Below, piece after piece: positions 1 through 14,504 of a stretch of DNA of 64,000 nucleotides (the first letter of the stretch is position 1; every line of letters starts with the position of its first letter). A program made the position numbers and the translations under genes. Below the pieces are notes generated by a model, which did not search any database, was not told the DNA's origin, and saw only the letters and a program-made list of their open reading frames with translations. This DNA comes from Tetrapyrgos nigripes (taxonomy: Eukaryota; Basidiomycota; Agaricomycetes; Agaricales; Campanellaceae), in assembly GCA_013368315.1 (NCBI GenBank), contig JAACJM010000064.1:186001-250000 (forward strand), read 5' to 3'.

Positions 1-3000
1 GCACTGATCATTCTTATGTCTTGTCTTTGCATGTCAAAGTGTCTTCTATGCTGTTCATTGGATTCAAAGCAAGGTGCAGACTATAGTATTTTAACCATTT
101 ATGATTTGCATATGTGATTGATCCACTATGCACTCAACTCACATACATTGGGGTCGAAATTTCGAATATTCAATGGTATCGCTACACTGACCAGCAATAT
201 AGCAATCATCCCAAAATATCCTACACCAAACTCCTGCATTGCTCTTGGAATCTGGAATAATTCACCTGGCTTTTTTTGTGAGTACACTGTTAGTACACTC
301 CTCATGTGTTTTTACATTGAATGCAGAATAACATCAGCATAATCTTAGGGCATACAACTCTTCAAGTACAACGGTATATGCACTCCTCAGCAATCTTTTT
401 CTGGAAGTCCCTCCAATATACTAGTTGGGGAGGTGCCTGGTGATTGCTGGTATGGAAAATCACAAGGAAAATGTGGGCCACTGCTGCGCATGGCACAAGA
501 ACGAGGCCATAACACGCTGAAAAGACAATAATATCAGCTCAACAGAGAAGTGAACTGATAGACAGGTATTGTACTGATACATCACATATCAGTATACCTC
601 CATTGAGCAAATATTTTTGTCTTTTTGGCATGTAATTTAGTGATTGGTGATGGCAAGAATTGCCAGCCAATCAGGAGGTAGAGCTTACTGAACACAGCCA
701 CATGCAGCAGCATCAGATTATAAGAACAAGGCCTGCAGTCATGTTCCTGAGTCGTTTTTCTGCACTATATTTTCTTTGCCCTCTTACTACTTGGAATCTG
801 AATCTGAACCTGTTATTATATCCTCATCAATCTCAGGAAGACAATATGGGATTCACCACAAGGAAGCTCACTGTTGGTGATTGGGACAGTGTCAGGGATG
901 TTATCCTGGCCAGGGTAGGAATGGATGGGTTGACTCTGGAGATGCATGCACACTGCCAGTGCCTGCTATCGTCCTGATGAACTGAAAGGTAAAACATAAG
1001 TATGAAGACTAATGTTCTCTTCGCTCCTTTTATACTCACTGTTGTTTCCAGATTAATATTTGTTCTTATTCTTTTGAAGCCCTCTTGTTTAAATAACTAC
1101 CCATTTAAACAACTCCATGATACAGTATTGGCTGCTAATGTTTCTAGTAGACATTTTCCCTGCTCATCTGGAGGATACCTTTTTGAGTTTCCAACATCCA
1201 CTCCTTTATGCCAGATAACTACTAGCACATACATATTCTAAGTGACTGTATGCACTACACATTCACAGGTGAAACTCCCCATCTTGATCACATATGCCTT
1301 CAATAGGAAAAACTCCATCTCTCTGTCACTTCTCAAGGCTCACTTTCCTGCAGCCCAAGGTTCCTCAGGCCACTGTCACCTCTAAAATGGTAGTTATGTA
1401 GCAGATATCTTCTGAACTTTTTATAACTACTGTACATGATGTTTCTGCATGCACTCAACATAGCCATCTACCCAATCCAGAATGCTCAAAACCCACACAT
1501 AGTAACTGTGTAGGCTGTCTGAAAACCCTAATGGAAATGTAGATTCAATACTTACATTGGACAGTGATCACCATTAAGCGATGCCTTACTCTCAATTGCA
1601 GTACCAATAATCCTACACTCCCTGTCAAAAATATCTCTAAACTTTGTGATATCTTCAAGTAGGCTGGATATACCCTCTGCTACAAGGATAACATTGACGC
1701 CACACATTGGTCACCATCAGCAAAACACTGCACATGAGAAAAATCTGTGAATACAAGGAAATATGGGCAACTGTCAACTGTGACCAAAGTGTGATGTGGC
1801 TGAGCTCTGAGTTTGAATTCCGGCCAAATGCTGATGTCACTGGTATGTGTAGCAAAAGTATTTCAGCATAGCCACACAGCAAATTGGTGGGTTTGTAGTA
1901 GGCCTTGAACCTTTAGCACATTGGATAAGTATTACTTCAAAAAATCAAGGCTAGATTCACTGGTATGCTATTGATACAAATTGAAAGAATTAAGTTGTCA
2001 TTGTGAGCTAGACTCATGTATACAAGTCAAGTACTTTGACAAAGAATGAAAGGGGTGTAGACCAACACTGCACATGGCAAATTGAAATAGTCTACTTAGT
2101 ACTCAAGCCCATGATCAGGCATTGTATGGATCAAAAGAGGGAAACACTCTTTTTGAAGGTCATTTGATGGATGAGGAGAGGTGTTTGGAAGGGATAGATA
2201 AGATAAATGAGGAGGAACAATCTGACTTTGAGGTGCTGACAGCAGTAACCATTTCAGTGTCCTACTCTATTTTGTAGCTCATATGAACTTAAAAGGAAGC
2301 AAAAATGATTTCTGAGAAAGCTCATTCCCAAGATAATCTTTTGTTCTGTTAAGGGCTATATACAAGTTGATTCTGGGCAAGCATCAAGATTTTTTTGGAC
2401 CTTTTGTGCTATTATGGTCATTTTAAGACTCAAAACTATTGTGTATAGATTGTACTCTCAGACATGGTTCCAATAGGAAATTAATATGTTTTAATGAGTG
2501 AATTCAGTAGGCTCATTCTAGCTGCCTTGAGTAAGCTCAACCTTATGTACCCTTATTCTTACTTTGTACCTTGGCAGTGACACAAAACCCTTTTATTCAT
2601 TATAATGACTTCAAAATTATTGTGCTATCATTATTCTACCTAGCAAGGCCTTGAAAATTATTTCTGAGTGATTATACTGCCTTGTTAGCCACTCAAAACA
2701 ATTGTATGAACAAATAAGTTGGAATGTTATTTTATGTGCCTTGTTAGGAGGTATAAGGCAATGGATATAATTTTGATACCCTTGTAAGTGAGTTATAATC
2801 AAGTATTACTCTGTTGCCAGTTATCTGCCTCAAAAGTTTTCAGCCATTTTTCTGGCATATAGAGCAGGGCAGACATACACAACAGTGGATAACAATAAGT
2901 ACGTGACGGGGAAAAGGAAGGGAAACCGCACAACGCTGAATCGCTGATGAACGGTTAAGGCGGCTTCTTGTAAGCAGCAATTCATTTACCGGCAGTTGTA

Positions 3001-3078
3001 ATAATCGGCCGAGCAATCCGAGACCCTTACAATACAATTACAATGACCTCATAAGGCATACCTCATTGTAAGGCCGAA
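1..3078. other. gene-free AT-rich region
   Basis: I find no convincing gene here. Open frames on both strands are short, lack splice-linked continuations and match no family I recognise. The base composition and mixed short direct repeats resemble the repeat-rich stretch near 48-51 kb, so old transposon debris is the likeliest content. This is an inference; no termini or target duplications are visible. Confidence 0.5.
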
Positions 3079-4631
<1,553 letters not shown>

Positions 4632-4863
4632 GCTCTGTGCATCTACATTTTCCTTTCCCCTGCTCTTGCAACGGAGTGATAGAGTTGGTGGTAGAGATCT
4701 GGATTGGGCTGGGTTTTTTGTCTCATTTTACAAGATTTTTGATTGCTAACATACACGTGTACAAGTGTGAATTTTATCAGATAATTTCATGTTTTTTGCC
4801 CAATGGTTACGCGAATATACACAGTCGACGACATGCGGAAGAAAATGCACTACATAGAAACGT

Positions 4864-6660
4864 CTACGACGTCAACGGATGTGCATCATGCTGACCACCA
4901 GTGGCTCTGCTATGATTTGTAGCTCTGGAAGTACCTCGATTTACGACTGGTTCCTCGATTACGGACATGGTTGAGGTATTGAAAGGCTTCCTTCTCCCGT
5001 TCAAGAGGTTTCCAACGACCCTCTTCAACCTAGGCGAACGGTCTGTGGAAGAGAAGTCTGTCCTTGCTTGAGAATTCAAGAGGGAGGTATTCATTGGTAT
5101 TGAATCTCGTGGCATGTAGCTTCCCGACATCAAGCCCTTCTCACGTCTGAAGAGCTGAAGCTCATCGATCTCGACTCGAAAAGATGTACCAGACAGTACT
5201 GGGGCCATCCAGTTTCTGCCGAAGTCAAAAGTCCACATGTGACCGTTTGACTCGACGCTGCTCCATCTATTTCAGGAATCTGAGCAGTTCTCTCTACGGT
5301 GTCAAAATTGGAGAGAGCATTTGTACCAAGAAGATTCGGAATGGGATCCGAGGGACATCTCGATACCTACTGTTGCGGAGGGTTTCCAAATGGTTTGATG
5401 GGTCTGCACGTTCTGTGCGGGAGCTTCTTACGGTGGCGCTCCATGCAGGAGCTTCATGAAACCCTCAAACACTTTACATGTATAGCTAGCACTACCTCAA
5501 CAAGAGGAAGTCTCCCTCGTCTCGCTCTTCCCGCTCATCCTCTATATCTACAAACAGAGGTCCGCGACGCATTCAGATTTGGATCGCATGACTGTATTTT
5601 GAACGGAAACAAGACATGGAGAAGATATGGCCTAGGTGGTGGCTCTTGGTGCCGCAGGATCCGTTGCCACCTGTGCAGGCGAAGGTTGAGTACTCCGAAT
5701 GTCATCTATGGTCCGCCTCCCCCGTATTGGTGCAGGGAGTGTCGGGCCAGTAATCGTATAAAGGGACGCTCAACACCAGTGATATGGCATTCGCGTATTC
5801 TTGGCGTTAACTGATGAGGTGTGCAGCGTGGACGCGGCTGCACGAATCCTGAAATCCTTCTCAAGAATAGTGGGAAACGACTTCATAGCGTTTGAGTAGT
5901 CCCACATCAATGCTGGACGCAGTACGACAGGGAATCATAGTGGTAAATATAATATAAATCCTGTCTGAACGTCAACATCATTGAGGGTTTGGCTCACAGA
6001 AGCTCGTACCGTGCAGTAATGCCCACCCATTTTACATCAACTTCAGGCTGCTATCCGCTGCAGTACCAGCAATTTCCCGTTTTCCTCCAAAATCCCTCAA
6101 ACTCCTCCGATTGTGCCGATGCGATGAAAATAGCTTTGTACATTTCACTGTTGAGAATTGCTCTTTGCTGCCGGACAGTCACGGAATGTATCCATCAGCG
6201 GAAGACAGGGAAGTAGAAACCTAGAGACGTGGCATGCATGCATTCTGCTATGAAGACGAACCTGGCGCCCATCTCAATTTCAGCGGAACATTATTCATCG
6301 GAGGCGGAGATTTCTTCTGACAGCACTCGGGGGAGAACACTGGCAGAAATACATAACGAGGGAGTTTGAGACTATTCCGTATGGGTCTTAGGAAACATTG
6401 CAGGAAGCCGGCTAGTTGTAGACGACAACATAGAGAATGGCCGTGATGTCTATACAATCCTTGAATGATAATTCTCCAGCGCGCTGGGAAGAATTCAGTA
6501 CATCAAAGAACTGGATGTAGAGGCCAAAACACGAGCACGTACCGTTGGGAGAGAATCCGAGCACCACTGCTGCATCAATACCAACTGACTGTCCGTGCTC
6601 TTCTAGATCCGGCGCGTCCTCGGATTGAGTCAAGTGAAGGGGCCAGCGATATAGTACTTG
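4864..6660 (-). CDS. unresolved minus-strand gene or gene remnant
   Basis: Several open stretches on the minus strand look coding but I could not join them into one model or name a family. The clearest is the 3' part (about 5268 down to 4864). It opens after a possible AG acceptor, contains HMWTFDFGRNWMAPVLSG, and runs into a serine/threonine/arginine-rich tail with DFSSTDRSPR before a stop. A possible 5' exon lies near 6633-6543, containing EDAPDLEEHGQ and ending at a GTACG donor. In between, short frames alternate with stops, compatible with many small introns or with decay. The plus-strand frame at 5299-5814 is regarded as a shadow. The listed boundaries are only the outer limits of the signal. 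Confidence 0.25.
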
Positions 6661-6852
6661 TGAACTTATGATAGGTTTGAGGGCGTAAAATGAGACGAAA
6701 AAGATAGTGGAATAGTCTGAGCCTGCCGCACGATTGGCCCAAAGCTCGCTGAATCAGAGCATGCCCTCGCTGAGAGGTAGCATCGAGAATGATTACAACG
6801 ACTCACTGACGATATCGACACAGAAAAAATGACCGAGGTACCCAATAGCCTC

Positions 6853-6893
6853 GTTCAAAGTTGATGCTAACGACCGTTGGTAATGGCCGTTGG
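6853..6893 (+). repeat. 41-bp dispersed repeat, left copy (inverted)
   Basis: An exact reverse-complement copy lies at 9487-9527, 2.6 kb away. Pieces of the flanks recur near 11005-11060, including the 21-bp stretch that ends CCCATCGACT. This suggests fragments of one short dispersed element; no target duplication was recognised. Confidence 0.6.
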
Positions 6894-7319
6894 CTCTTAC
6901 ATAATGTCACGCATACCTAAAATAGTAATCACGCATGGTCGTTCACGTGTTCACGGTTCAGCAAAGCTCGCTTTTGATGCTACTTTTGTACATAGCTCTT
7001 CCTCGATAATAGCTATAGTGATGTGCATTTCTGTAATACATTTCGGGGCATAGAACCTCTGCCATTTGCTTGTGAATGGCTGCCTTTGACTTGCTGGGCG
7101 TGTTCTATCCCAAAAGTAAAAGACAGCAGTCAATACAGCAAGAATGGTATAGAAAAGCAGGCAATGCACCTGTCCGGCCTCCGGGCCAAACAAAACCTTC
7201 ATATTCTCCTTCTTTCACATTTCTTCAGTCAGGGCCCATGTCTCTTCTTCATTCCAGCGGTTCACCATTAGAAAGAGGTCTGAAAACAGAGAGGATGAGG
7301 ATGATGCGGCCTTTTTTTT

Positions 7320-7372
7320 TTGGCCGCGCGTCTATTGTGACTATATGTGATCATATGTGACTACGTGTGACT
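7320..7372. repeat. short TGTGACTA-type imperfect tandem repeat
   Basis: Three to four imperfect units based on TGTGACTA/TGTGATCA follow one another directly after a run of T. It is a simple-sequence tract with no evident coding role. Confidence 0.5.
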
Positions 7373-7894
7373 ACTATCCCCGACTCCGGTAGGAGGAGGG
7401 ACTTGCAAAACTCGAATGGCCATGATCGAACGTTTTTCTCCGGTTTTAGAAGTTCTTTACCACGTTCTCGTCATGCGGTCATAATCATGCGGTCACTCTT
7501 TTTCAAATTCGTAGTCCGCCTCTTTGACTCCAACTGCCGTCTCGTCGACATACTGAATCGCTATGGACCATCATCTTCGCACCGTAGCCTCAAATACGCC
7601 TATATTTCTTGAGCACCCTGTCCAGACTACAACTGAACTATTGCTGCAGTTTCCGCACACGCTTTTATACTCCGTTCACTGTATTTTTGAACCTCACATA
7701 TCTGAAACACTACCTCGAAAACACTATGCGTCTTTCTTGGTCGGTAAACTTCTGCTTGTTGGCATTCTCCCGTACGATGGCCCTCTTGTTCCCGAACATG
7801 TCTATCATTCTAAAATTTTGTCTATGCAACATATCTTCGGTTCTGAGTTTACTGGTCAATACACGCGCGCTGCGCTGTCGCAATTCTTGGCGCA

Positions 7895-8000
7895 AGGGGT
7901 ACCCGGAATTTGAACCCGTTACATCGGGTCGAAAATTTTTTCAAGCCATCGGTTGCGAGACCGACCGACCGACCCGCTGACTAAGCTACCATATATGGAA
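7895..8000 (-). other. degenerate tRNA-like sequence (tRNA pseudogene or SINE head)
   Basis: On the minus strand there is an A-box-like TAGCTTAGTCAGCGG followed about 60 nt later by a B-box/T-loop-like GGTTCAAATTCC. These are the internal RNA polymerase III promoter elements of a tRNA. However, the sequences that should form the acceptor stem do not pair and the anticodon stem is poor. I therefore do not call a functional tRNA. A tRNA-derived SINE or decayed tRNA gene is the best reading. Confidence 0.35.
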
Positions 8001-8650
8001 GGTAGGTCGCGCGGGTGTATGCGTCATCCTTTCTCTGTACCACTGGTGTTGCAGACTACACAGTGAGGCCGCTCACACACGCCAAAGGGCTCTATGAGGC
8101 TCTATCACTGTCAATACTACACTAATCTGTACTTCTATATACCTCAAATATGCACAAGCTGCCTTCCTGCCATATCTTCAAGCTCCACTGGTCAGTATTA
8201 TTTCAGCACCTCACTGTCAAGTTAGTCACTGTCTGGTGCTACACACCAGAACATAGTACTCACCTCATTAGCCATTGCAGCAACACACTGAGGGATGAAG
8301 CTAGTGATGAGGTGGACAATGAAAGATACAACTGGGTATTTGATTATTCTAGTGTATGACACATTTATGTTTACTTTTTACACTGTAATGGTATGATACA
8401 CCTTGTATATTTGTTCTAAAAGCCACTGAGGGCATTCTTGGACAGTTTTGAGTGATTTCAAGTAGCAGAGACCTGCAAAACCTCAACAGAAAAATATGGT
8501 ATAAAAATTTTTAAGACCCCACTGGAGACACTGACCAACCAACCCTATGTAATGGATTCACAGCCCGGTTACCCCTTGTCTTGGCGTCTAAGTTATCTGA
8601 AACTGATATTGGCGATAGCAACTCTGACATAGAGAATATGCACATCTCTT

Positions 8651-8905
8651 TTGTTCTCACATGTATTTCACCTCTTCCTCTTTCTCGTCTCATATCCTGT
8701 TCTAGCCAAAGGCCCTTGGCCTCTCTGCCTCATGCCTGATACCTCTGGCAAATACAAAAGGCTTGCTGGTACAAATAATCTCTCTTCGTGGTTTGTTAAT
8801 GAACCTCCATACTTCAAACCCAACGGTGAAAGGCTTCACCCCGCTTTCTATGATGATTTCTTCAAACCTGGTGCAATGTTTGCTATCATTCTTTCTGTCA
8901 ACTAG
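8651..8905 (+). CDS. short unassigned open frame, possibly a transposon remnant
   Basis: An 84-residue open frame with protein-like composition, including GTNNLSSWFVNEPPYFKPN. It has no recognisable domain, no clear upstream exon and no defined 3' partner exon before repeats begin. It could be a surviving exon of a degraded element. Nothing nearby identifies its role. Confidence 0.2.
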   Translation: MFSHVFHLFLFLVSYPVLAKGPWPLCLMPDTSGKYKRLAGTNNLSSWFVNEPPYFKPNGERLHPAFYDDFFKPGAMFAIILSVN

Positions 8906-9313
8906 TGAGTATCCATAACACTTCCACTACTAACCACTAATATCTTCCGAAATCATCCAAGCTGAAAATGGTCCACTAACTATGCTTCCATTATCATGGA
9001 ACATGTATGCTTTCTGCCGTCCAGACACGAAGATATGTCGTCGTTCATCCAAAACTTTTATAGCGACTTCGCTATTCCTCCCCCTTCAAACGAGAAATCT
9101 CTCAGCTCTCCACACCGACGCTTTCAGGCTCTGAACCCACAGATGAGCTGACTACGGGCGTTGAAACTCGCGTGCAGAAAAAACTTAAATTGGCTGACTC
9201 TCATAACAATGTCTGATTTATATCTTTCTAAATCCATCATGTACTAGCCGCTTCGTTACTCTTCGATGAACAATATGCTCTTTCTCATCAAATGGTTCTT
9301 GTACTTATACAAT

Positions 9314-9457
9314 CTCTGTACGATTGCTAGTAGTATCCATAGTATACACTCTTCTGTCATCATCGTCTCATACTCTAACGTTTATCTCTGTACGATTACT
9401 AGTAATATCCATGGTATACACTCTTCTGTCATCATCATCTCAAACTCTACGGAGTCG
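9314..9457. repeat. 72-bp direct tandem duplication (two copies)
   Basis: Two adjacent 72-bp units (9314-9385 and 9386-9457), each beginning CTCTGTACGATT and containing GTATACACTCTTCTGTCATC. They differ by a handful of substitutions. The right copy of the 41-bp inverted repeat follows 30 bp later. Confidence 0.8.
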
Positions 9458-9486
9458 GGGATGCCGCATCCCGTGGCCTTAAGATA

Positions 9487-9527
9487 CCAACGGCCATTAC
9501 CAACGGTCGTTAGCATCAACTTTGAAC
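9487..9527 (-). repeat. 41-bp dispersed repeat, right copy (inverted)
   Basis: Exact reverse complement of 6853-6893; see that entry. The flanks of the two copies are unrelated, so the shared block ends sharply at both sides. Confidence 0.6.
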
Positions 9528-11320
9528 AGGTACATAGTCGATGGGTACTATTAGATAGAAGCCTAAGAAGCCTCGGGGTGTTCTGAGCCTACTTCCTTCC
9601 CATTTTTGGTAAGATCTAATCAGTAGTGTGGCTTCAGAGTGACCGGAGTGACCAGAGCTAGCTCTTAGCTCAGTTGGCCACCGACGTTCTCCCTTGTACT
9701 CTGTACTAAGACCACTGCCTGTTTATACATCTTTACTTCGTATCTCTAGTAAGTGACGATTGTTGTTTTTTGACATCTGTATTTTTTTTTTCAGATGGAA
9801 CCTGTCATATTGATGACTCGGAATTGCATTTCTTGAAGTTACTTCTTGAGTTAACTGCTAAGTTAGATCGTTCAGCACTCGCAATACCAAAACTCGGACA
9901 GATTGATACATGTGCATGCTGAGCATTGGCTCAGAAGAGGACGAGATGTTTTTCTGGTATTAGCAAGGATATACTCGGAGACAAGGACGCAGTTCGGGAG
10001 GGTGAGTTTTTCCTGCTCTTTCCTGGCTCTTCCGTCTTGTCCTACATTCGCATGTATGGCCTTTGTGCACATAGCTTATTCTTTGTCTTCTTTCTCGTCA
10101 TTGCACATTTGATATCATTCTCATGCATATAAATGGTTTGTTCTTCAACTATTCTTGATCTGACGTTCTGCTTGCCACTTGTATGTTTTGTTCCTGTTCG
10201 CAAGACATGAATGATTTTGGCGCATCGTTGCTTCGTTGTGTACTATGCCTTATACTTACTAGGAGATGTGCTCGCTCCTCATTCTATTTTTTCTCCATGA
10301 ATGTCACCATCGTTACTTCGTCTTCAACGTGCAAATCTGCGCTACTAGTACCATACTGTTCCATTCTGTCCCCTCTTCCTTTGGATCAAGAATGTTGCTG
10401 GATGTTGCCGCATTCGGAGAGCAGATAAAATGTCTTGTAGCATTGCCTGCTAATTATTTCTGGGACTCAAGGGCTAAAAACATATTGAATTCCAGGTAAC
10501 TTAGACGAAATGACCAGGCCGAAGTTCAATGAACTTGAAGGAACTTCACATTGAGGTAGTAAGTAGATGAGTATTGATCAATTTATGTGCATTGTTCCCC
10601 AAGTCACAGGAAAGTCATATAGAGTCTGAAACAGTACAGCCGTAGCATAGAAGTGATAAATATGAGTTCAGTAGAACGCATGGTAGATAGAGGTCGAAGA
10701 TGAAAGTCCTGGGAAAACTTCGGCGACGGCCATGAGCGTCGCATGGTCGTGCCCCTATTCGGCTGGCGCGTCACGCGTGCATGACTATTGGTTATTTTGC
10801 AAATAATAATAATAATTTTTTGTTTTTTACTACATATCAAACGCTCTCATCACAGGCTATTTCCATAGGTATGTAGGTCTATAGGGAAACTGAAGGTCGG
10901 AGGGCAGCTGATGTGACGCACTGTGACCTGGGGAGATGACGCGTTTTTGAGGGTTCCCTGTCACTTCGTGGTTCGAAACTTCTCGCACCTCGCTTTTTGG
11001 GGATATCTAATAGTACCCATCGACTTGGTACCGACTTTGAACGAGGCTAATGTCAAGATAGCCATCTATTACATAAATAATTTATTCCACTCGGGAACTT
11101 CAACGGCGGGAGGACGATATTGTCAAACCAGGGAAAGACGGCCATGAACATGAACGGAGAGAGCAGTCATTATTGCAAAAATGGATGGACATATTCTCGT
11201 GAAGAATTCCGATGAACTCAGAACCTGGAGGCGTGAACACGACCACAGTTGGACCACGAGGATCCCCTACGGCTGCGAAAAAATAGAGCCTAATGGAGCA
11301 GTTTGTCCATTCATTCATTT
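9528..11320. other. intergenic region without a supported gene
   Basis: No gene is supported. It contains a poly-T run near 9782-9792, an (AAT)n tract near 10800-10815 and further fragments of the 41-bp repeat family near 11005-11060. Its 3' end is the promoter region of the GMC oxidoreductase gene. Confidence 0.5.
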
Positions 11321-11325
11321 CATGG

Positions 11326-11334
11326 CTTTATAAA
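11326..11334 (+). promoter_or_regulatory. TATA-like element of the GMC oxidoreductase gene
   Basis: A TTTATAAAG element lies about 40-48 bp upstream of the ATG at 11374. The short distance would give a very short 5' leader. It is a motif and position call only. Confidence 0.45.
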
Positions 11335-11373
11335 GCACCATCATGGCTCAGGGCAACCCTCTAAGCCCGCGAA

Positions 11374-13704
11374 ATGCAGTTCCGTACTCTAGTGCTGGTG
11401 TCTGCCTTCCTCAGCTTCCTCTCTACCGGTTACGCGTCCATTGTCGAGCATGTTGACGATTTGCCCACTCAGGAATTTGACTTCGTTGTCATTGGCGGTC
11501 AGTCACTTTAATGAACCCTTCTACCTCGATGTTAATCTTGCCTCCAAAGGTGGTACTGCTGGCAATGTCATCGCAAATCGTCTGACCGAAAATCCTGCTG
11601 TCAATGTATTGGTACTAGAAGCTGGTGGTTTGTGAGTACATTCTTCCACGAGCTTTACTCCATCTATTGACAAATCTCCAATAGTGATGAAAATGATCTG
11701 AACACTAAGGTTCCCGGCTTCTTTGCCCGAAACATGGGGTCTCTTTTGGATTGGAACTTTACTGCTAACCTTGGGCCAGCCACGGACAATCGCACGGGGA
11801 CTGTAGCGAGAGGATTTGTTCTTGGAGGAAGTAGTGCCATCAGTGAGTAATGCAATTTTTCTTACTCAATTGCTAATGTTGACCTCTGTCATAAAGACGG
11901 TATGGTATACACTCGCGGATCCTCCGACGACTGGGACCGTTACGCAGATCTCACTGACGATTCCGGATGGTCTTGGGATAGCATTCAACAGTATATCAAA
12001 AAGGTATGGTGCAATTCATCTCATGATAATCTGAATATCTCATTTTTCCATTGATCGTAGAACGAGCAGTTTACTCAACCTTCAGACTTCCACAACGTGT
12101 CTGGACAATTCGACCCGGCAGTACATGGTTTCGACGGCATAAATTCGGTCACTCTCGCATCTTATGTTCACAAATTCGATGATCTGGCCATACAGTCCAG
12201 TCTTTTACCCGATGCAGAGATTGCCTTCAAACTTGATCCAAATGATGGGAATAATATTGGACTGAGTTGGGTCTTCTTTGTACGCTTTCTGCCTTAGTTT
12301 TTGACTGCTTCCTACAGGTTGGGGACAGTCTACGATATTGAACGGAGAGAGAAGCAGCTCTGCGACGTCTTATCTGGCGCCACAGTTCAGGAAAAGACCT
12401 AACCTTCACATCCTACTGCACGCACACGTCACCCGTATTCTGCAAACGGAGGACGACTGCGAAACGTCTTTCAGTGGTGTTGAGTTTACGCAAGATGCTG
12501 GTGGTGAGTTGTTCCCCAGACCCTTCACTGCCATGATGCAAACCCAAAGAAAGCCACATTCCAGGTCGTTAATGCTACCAAAGAGATCGTAGTCTCTGGA
12601 GGGGCGATAGGTAAGAGGCTCATTAGGCTCATCGACATCTCATAGATTATTAATTTTTGTCCAGGATCTCCGAACGTATTGCTCAATTCAGGTATAGGCG
12701 ATGCTGAGACCCTGACAAACCTTGGAATACCGTCCACCCTTGATCTGCCTTCCGTTGGACAGAACTACACCGACCAAGCCTTAGTCCCTTATATTTGGAT
12801 CGTCAACTCGACAGATCCCAACGATTTTTTGAGTCAAGACGAGTTTGTCAGAGAGGGACAACTGGAGCAATGGAGAGAAAACAGGACTGGGCCTCTCGCA
12901 GATGGACCTGGAGTTACCCTGTGCTTCTTCCGTCTTCCAGACAACGCTTCCATTTTTGAGACGGTTGAAGATCCTTCTGCCGGTCCGAATACTTCTCATA
13001 TTGAGATGGTTTTCACTGTGTGTGATTTCTTTCTTTGTTGCTGCGATGGTATTCAAAATCATTTCTCTTTTAGAGCAGCAACGTTGGTTTCCTTCCAGCA
13101 GCTGTAGGCAATATGACGAACTTCATCTTGGCCTCTCCCAATATCTTGACTCCCGCCTCTCGTATGTGAAACTTCATCTACCATCTTTCAAGTGCTCATC
13201 CATTCTCCCTTCAGGTGGCTTCCTCACTATCAACAGCTCCAATCCTCTCGACCGCCCAGTCATCAACCTCAACCTCCTCTCTTCCGAATTCGACGTTTTC
13301 GCAATGCGTGAAGGTGTAAAAACAGTTCAACGCCTCCTTGCTACGACCCCTTTCCAAGGCTTCATCTTGCAGCCTACCACAAACGCAACCACGGACGAAG
13401 AAATTGATCAATTGGTACGAGAGACCATTTCCGCTGGATTACACCCTGTTGGATCTGCTGCGATGTCGCCAAAAGGTGCGGATTGGGGTGTCGTGGATCC
13501 GGATTTGAAGTTGAAGGGTGCGAAAGGTGTGAGGGTGGTTGATGCGTCTGTGTTGGTATGTAGGCGATTTGGATTTTTCCTTGAGTTGGAAAACTGACTT
13601 TTTATTACAAACAGCCGTTGGTTCCTTCGGCTCATACACAAGCGCCAGTCTATATTGTCGCAGAGAGGGCCTCGGATTTGATCAAAGCAGACTGGAAGTT
13701 GTGA
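11374..13704 (+). CDS. secreted GMC oxidoreductase, aryl-alcohol-oxidase type
   Basis: FAD-dependent oxidase/dehydrogenase of the GMC family, probably extracellular and of the aryl-alcohol-oxidase type that supplies H2O2 during lignocellulose attack; the substrate is inferred from the family. Eleven exons: 11374-11497, 11550-11631, 11685-11842, 11897-12003, 12061-12265, 12318-12503, 12554-12610, 12665-13017, 13074-13161, 13215-13555, 13615-13704. They sum to 597 codons with no stop, giving 596 aa, the usual length. Seen: signal peptide MQFRTLVLVSAFLSFLSTGYA; dinucleotide motif VVIGGGTAGN; RGFVLGGSSAINGMVYTRGS (GMC signature 1); SGGAIGSPNVLLNSGIGD (signature 2); C-terminal LHPVGSAAMSP with the expected catalytic His, and the second His in PSAHTQAPVY. 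All introns are GT-AG, 50-59 bp. Damaged relatives lie at 23406-24100, so this is the surviving member of a local family. Confidence 0.93.
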
Positions 13705-14504
13705 GGCAGTCAGTGAAGGCTTCAGGAGCAATTTGGTGCCAGTCTGGAGGCCGCGCCTTCTATAGAATATACTCTACATCCAGGATTATCATAGGCTCGT
13801 GACCAGCCTGCCTTTTAGGAGCTGTCGATCGCTGGGCTCAGGAGCTGCCGTAGACTGGAACAATAAAAACCTATGACATCGGACGGCGTTCGCTGTTCTT
13901 TTGCACTAGCTGACCCCAAATCCGGAGGCTTATCCTTGAGGACCCATTCCTCAACGATTGACAGCACTAAACAATCTCTAAGATCGTCTCGACCATCCCT
14001 ACCACCCCGCTGATCAAGCTCCATGACACTTTTTGGTACACCGTAGAGGTTACAATTCGCACACACGCTAAGTCGATACCCTGTAACAAAATGTTGGCAT
14101 TAGTAGGTAAACATTGTGAAATGAAGATCACTCATGTTTGACGCCACTTCGGTACTAACTATGATGCGAACAATACCATTTGGATCCCGAAAAGACTTGA
14201 AGACCTTATCACGGTGGCTCTTGGAGGATCCAGCATATATAGGCATGACAGGCTGAAGAACATTGGTTATACCAGGGGACTGTGAAGACAGTGCGTACCG
14301 ACTTGGGACTCTTGAAAGGTCTGACTCATGACTTCTTGAGTGCCTAATTGGGAATGACCTAGTTAGTGTTGCTGCGGGTCGAGTCCGAGCCCAACCCGGG
14401 TCGTCGCTTATTTGGCTCGGGCCAGGCCCGGGTCAGCTCGAGCCAGCTTCCCAGTGCGGACATGGCCCTGGTCAGTAGTAGTAAGTATATCGTCGCGCAC
14501 GATT

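Noticed and set aside
5299..5814. 171-codon plus-strand open frame
   Set aside because: Arg/Cys-rich composition, no domain, and it overlaps coding-like signal on the other strand; judged a shadow.
7895..8000. A functional tRNA gene
   Set aside because: A and B boxes are present but the acceptor stem does not pair and the anticodon arm is poor; kept only as a tRNA-like sequence.
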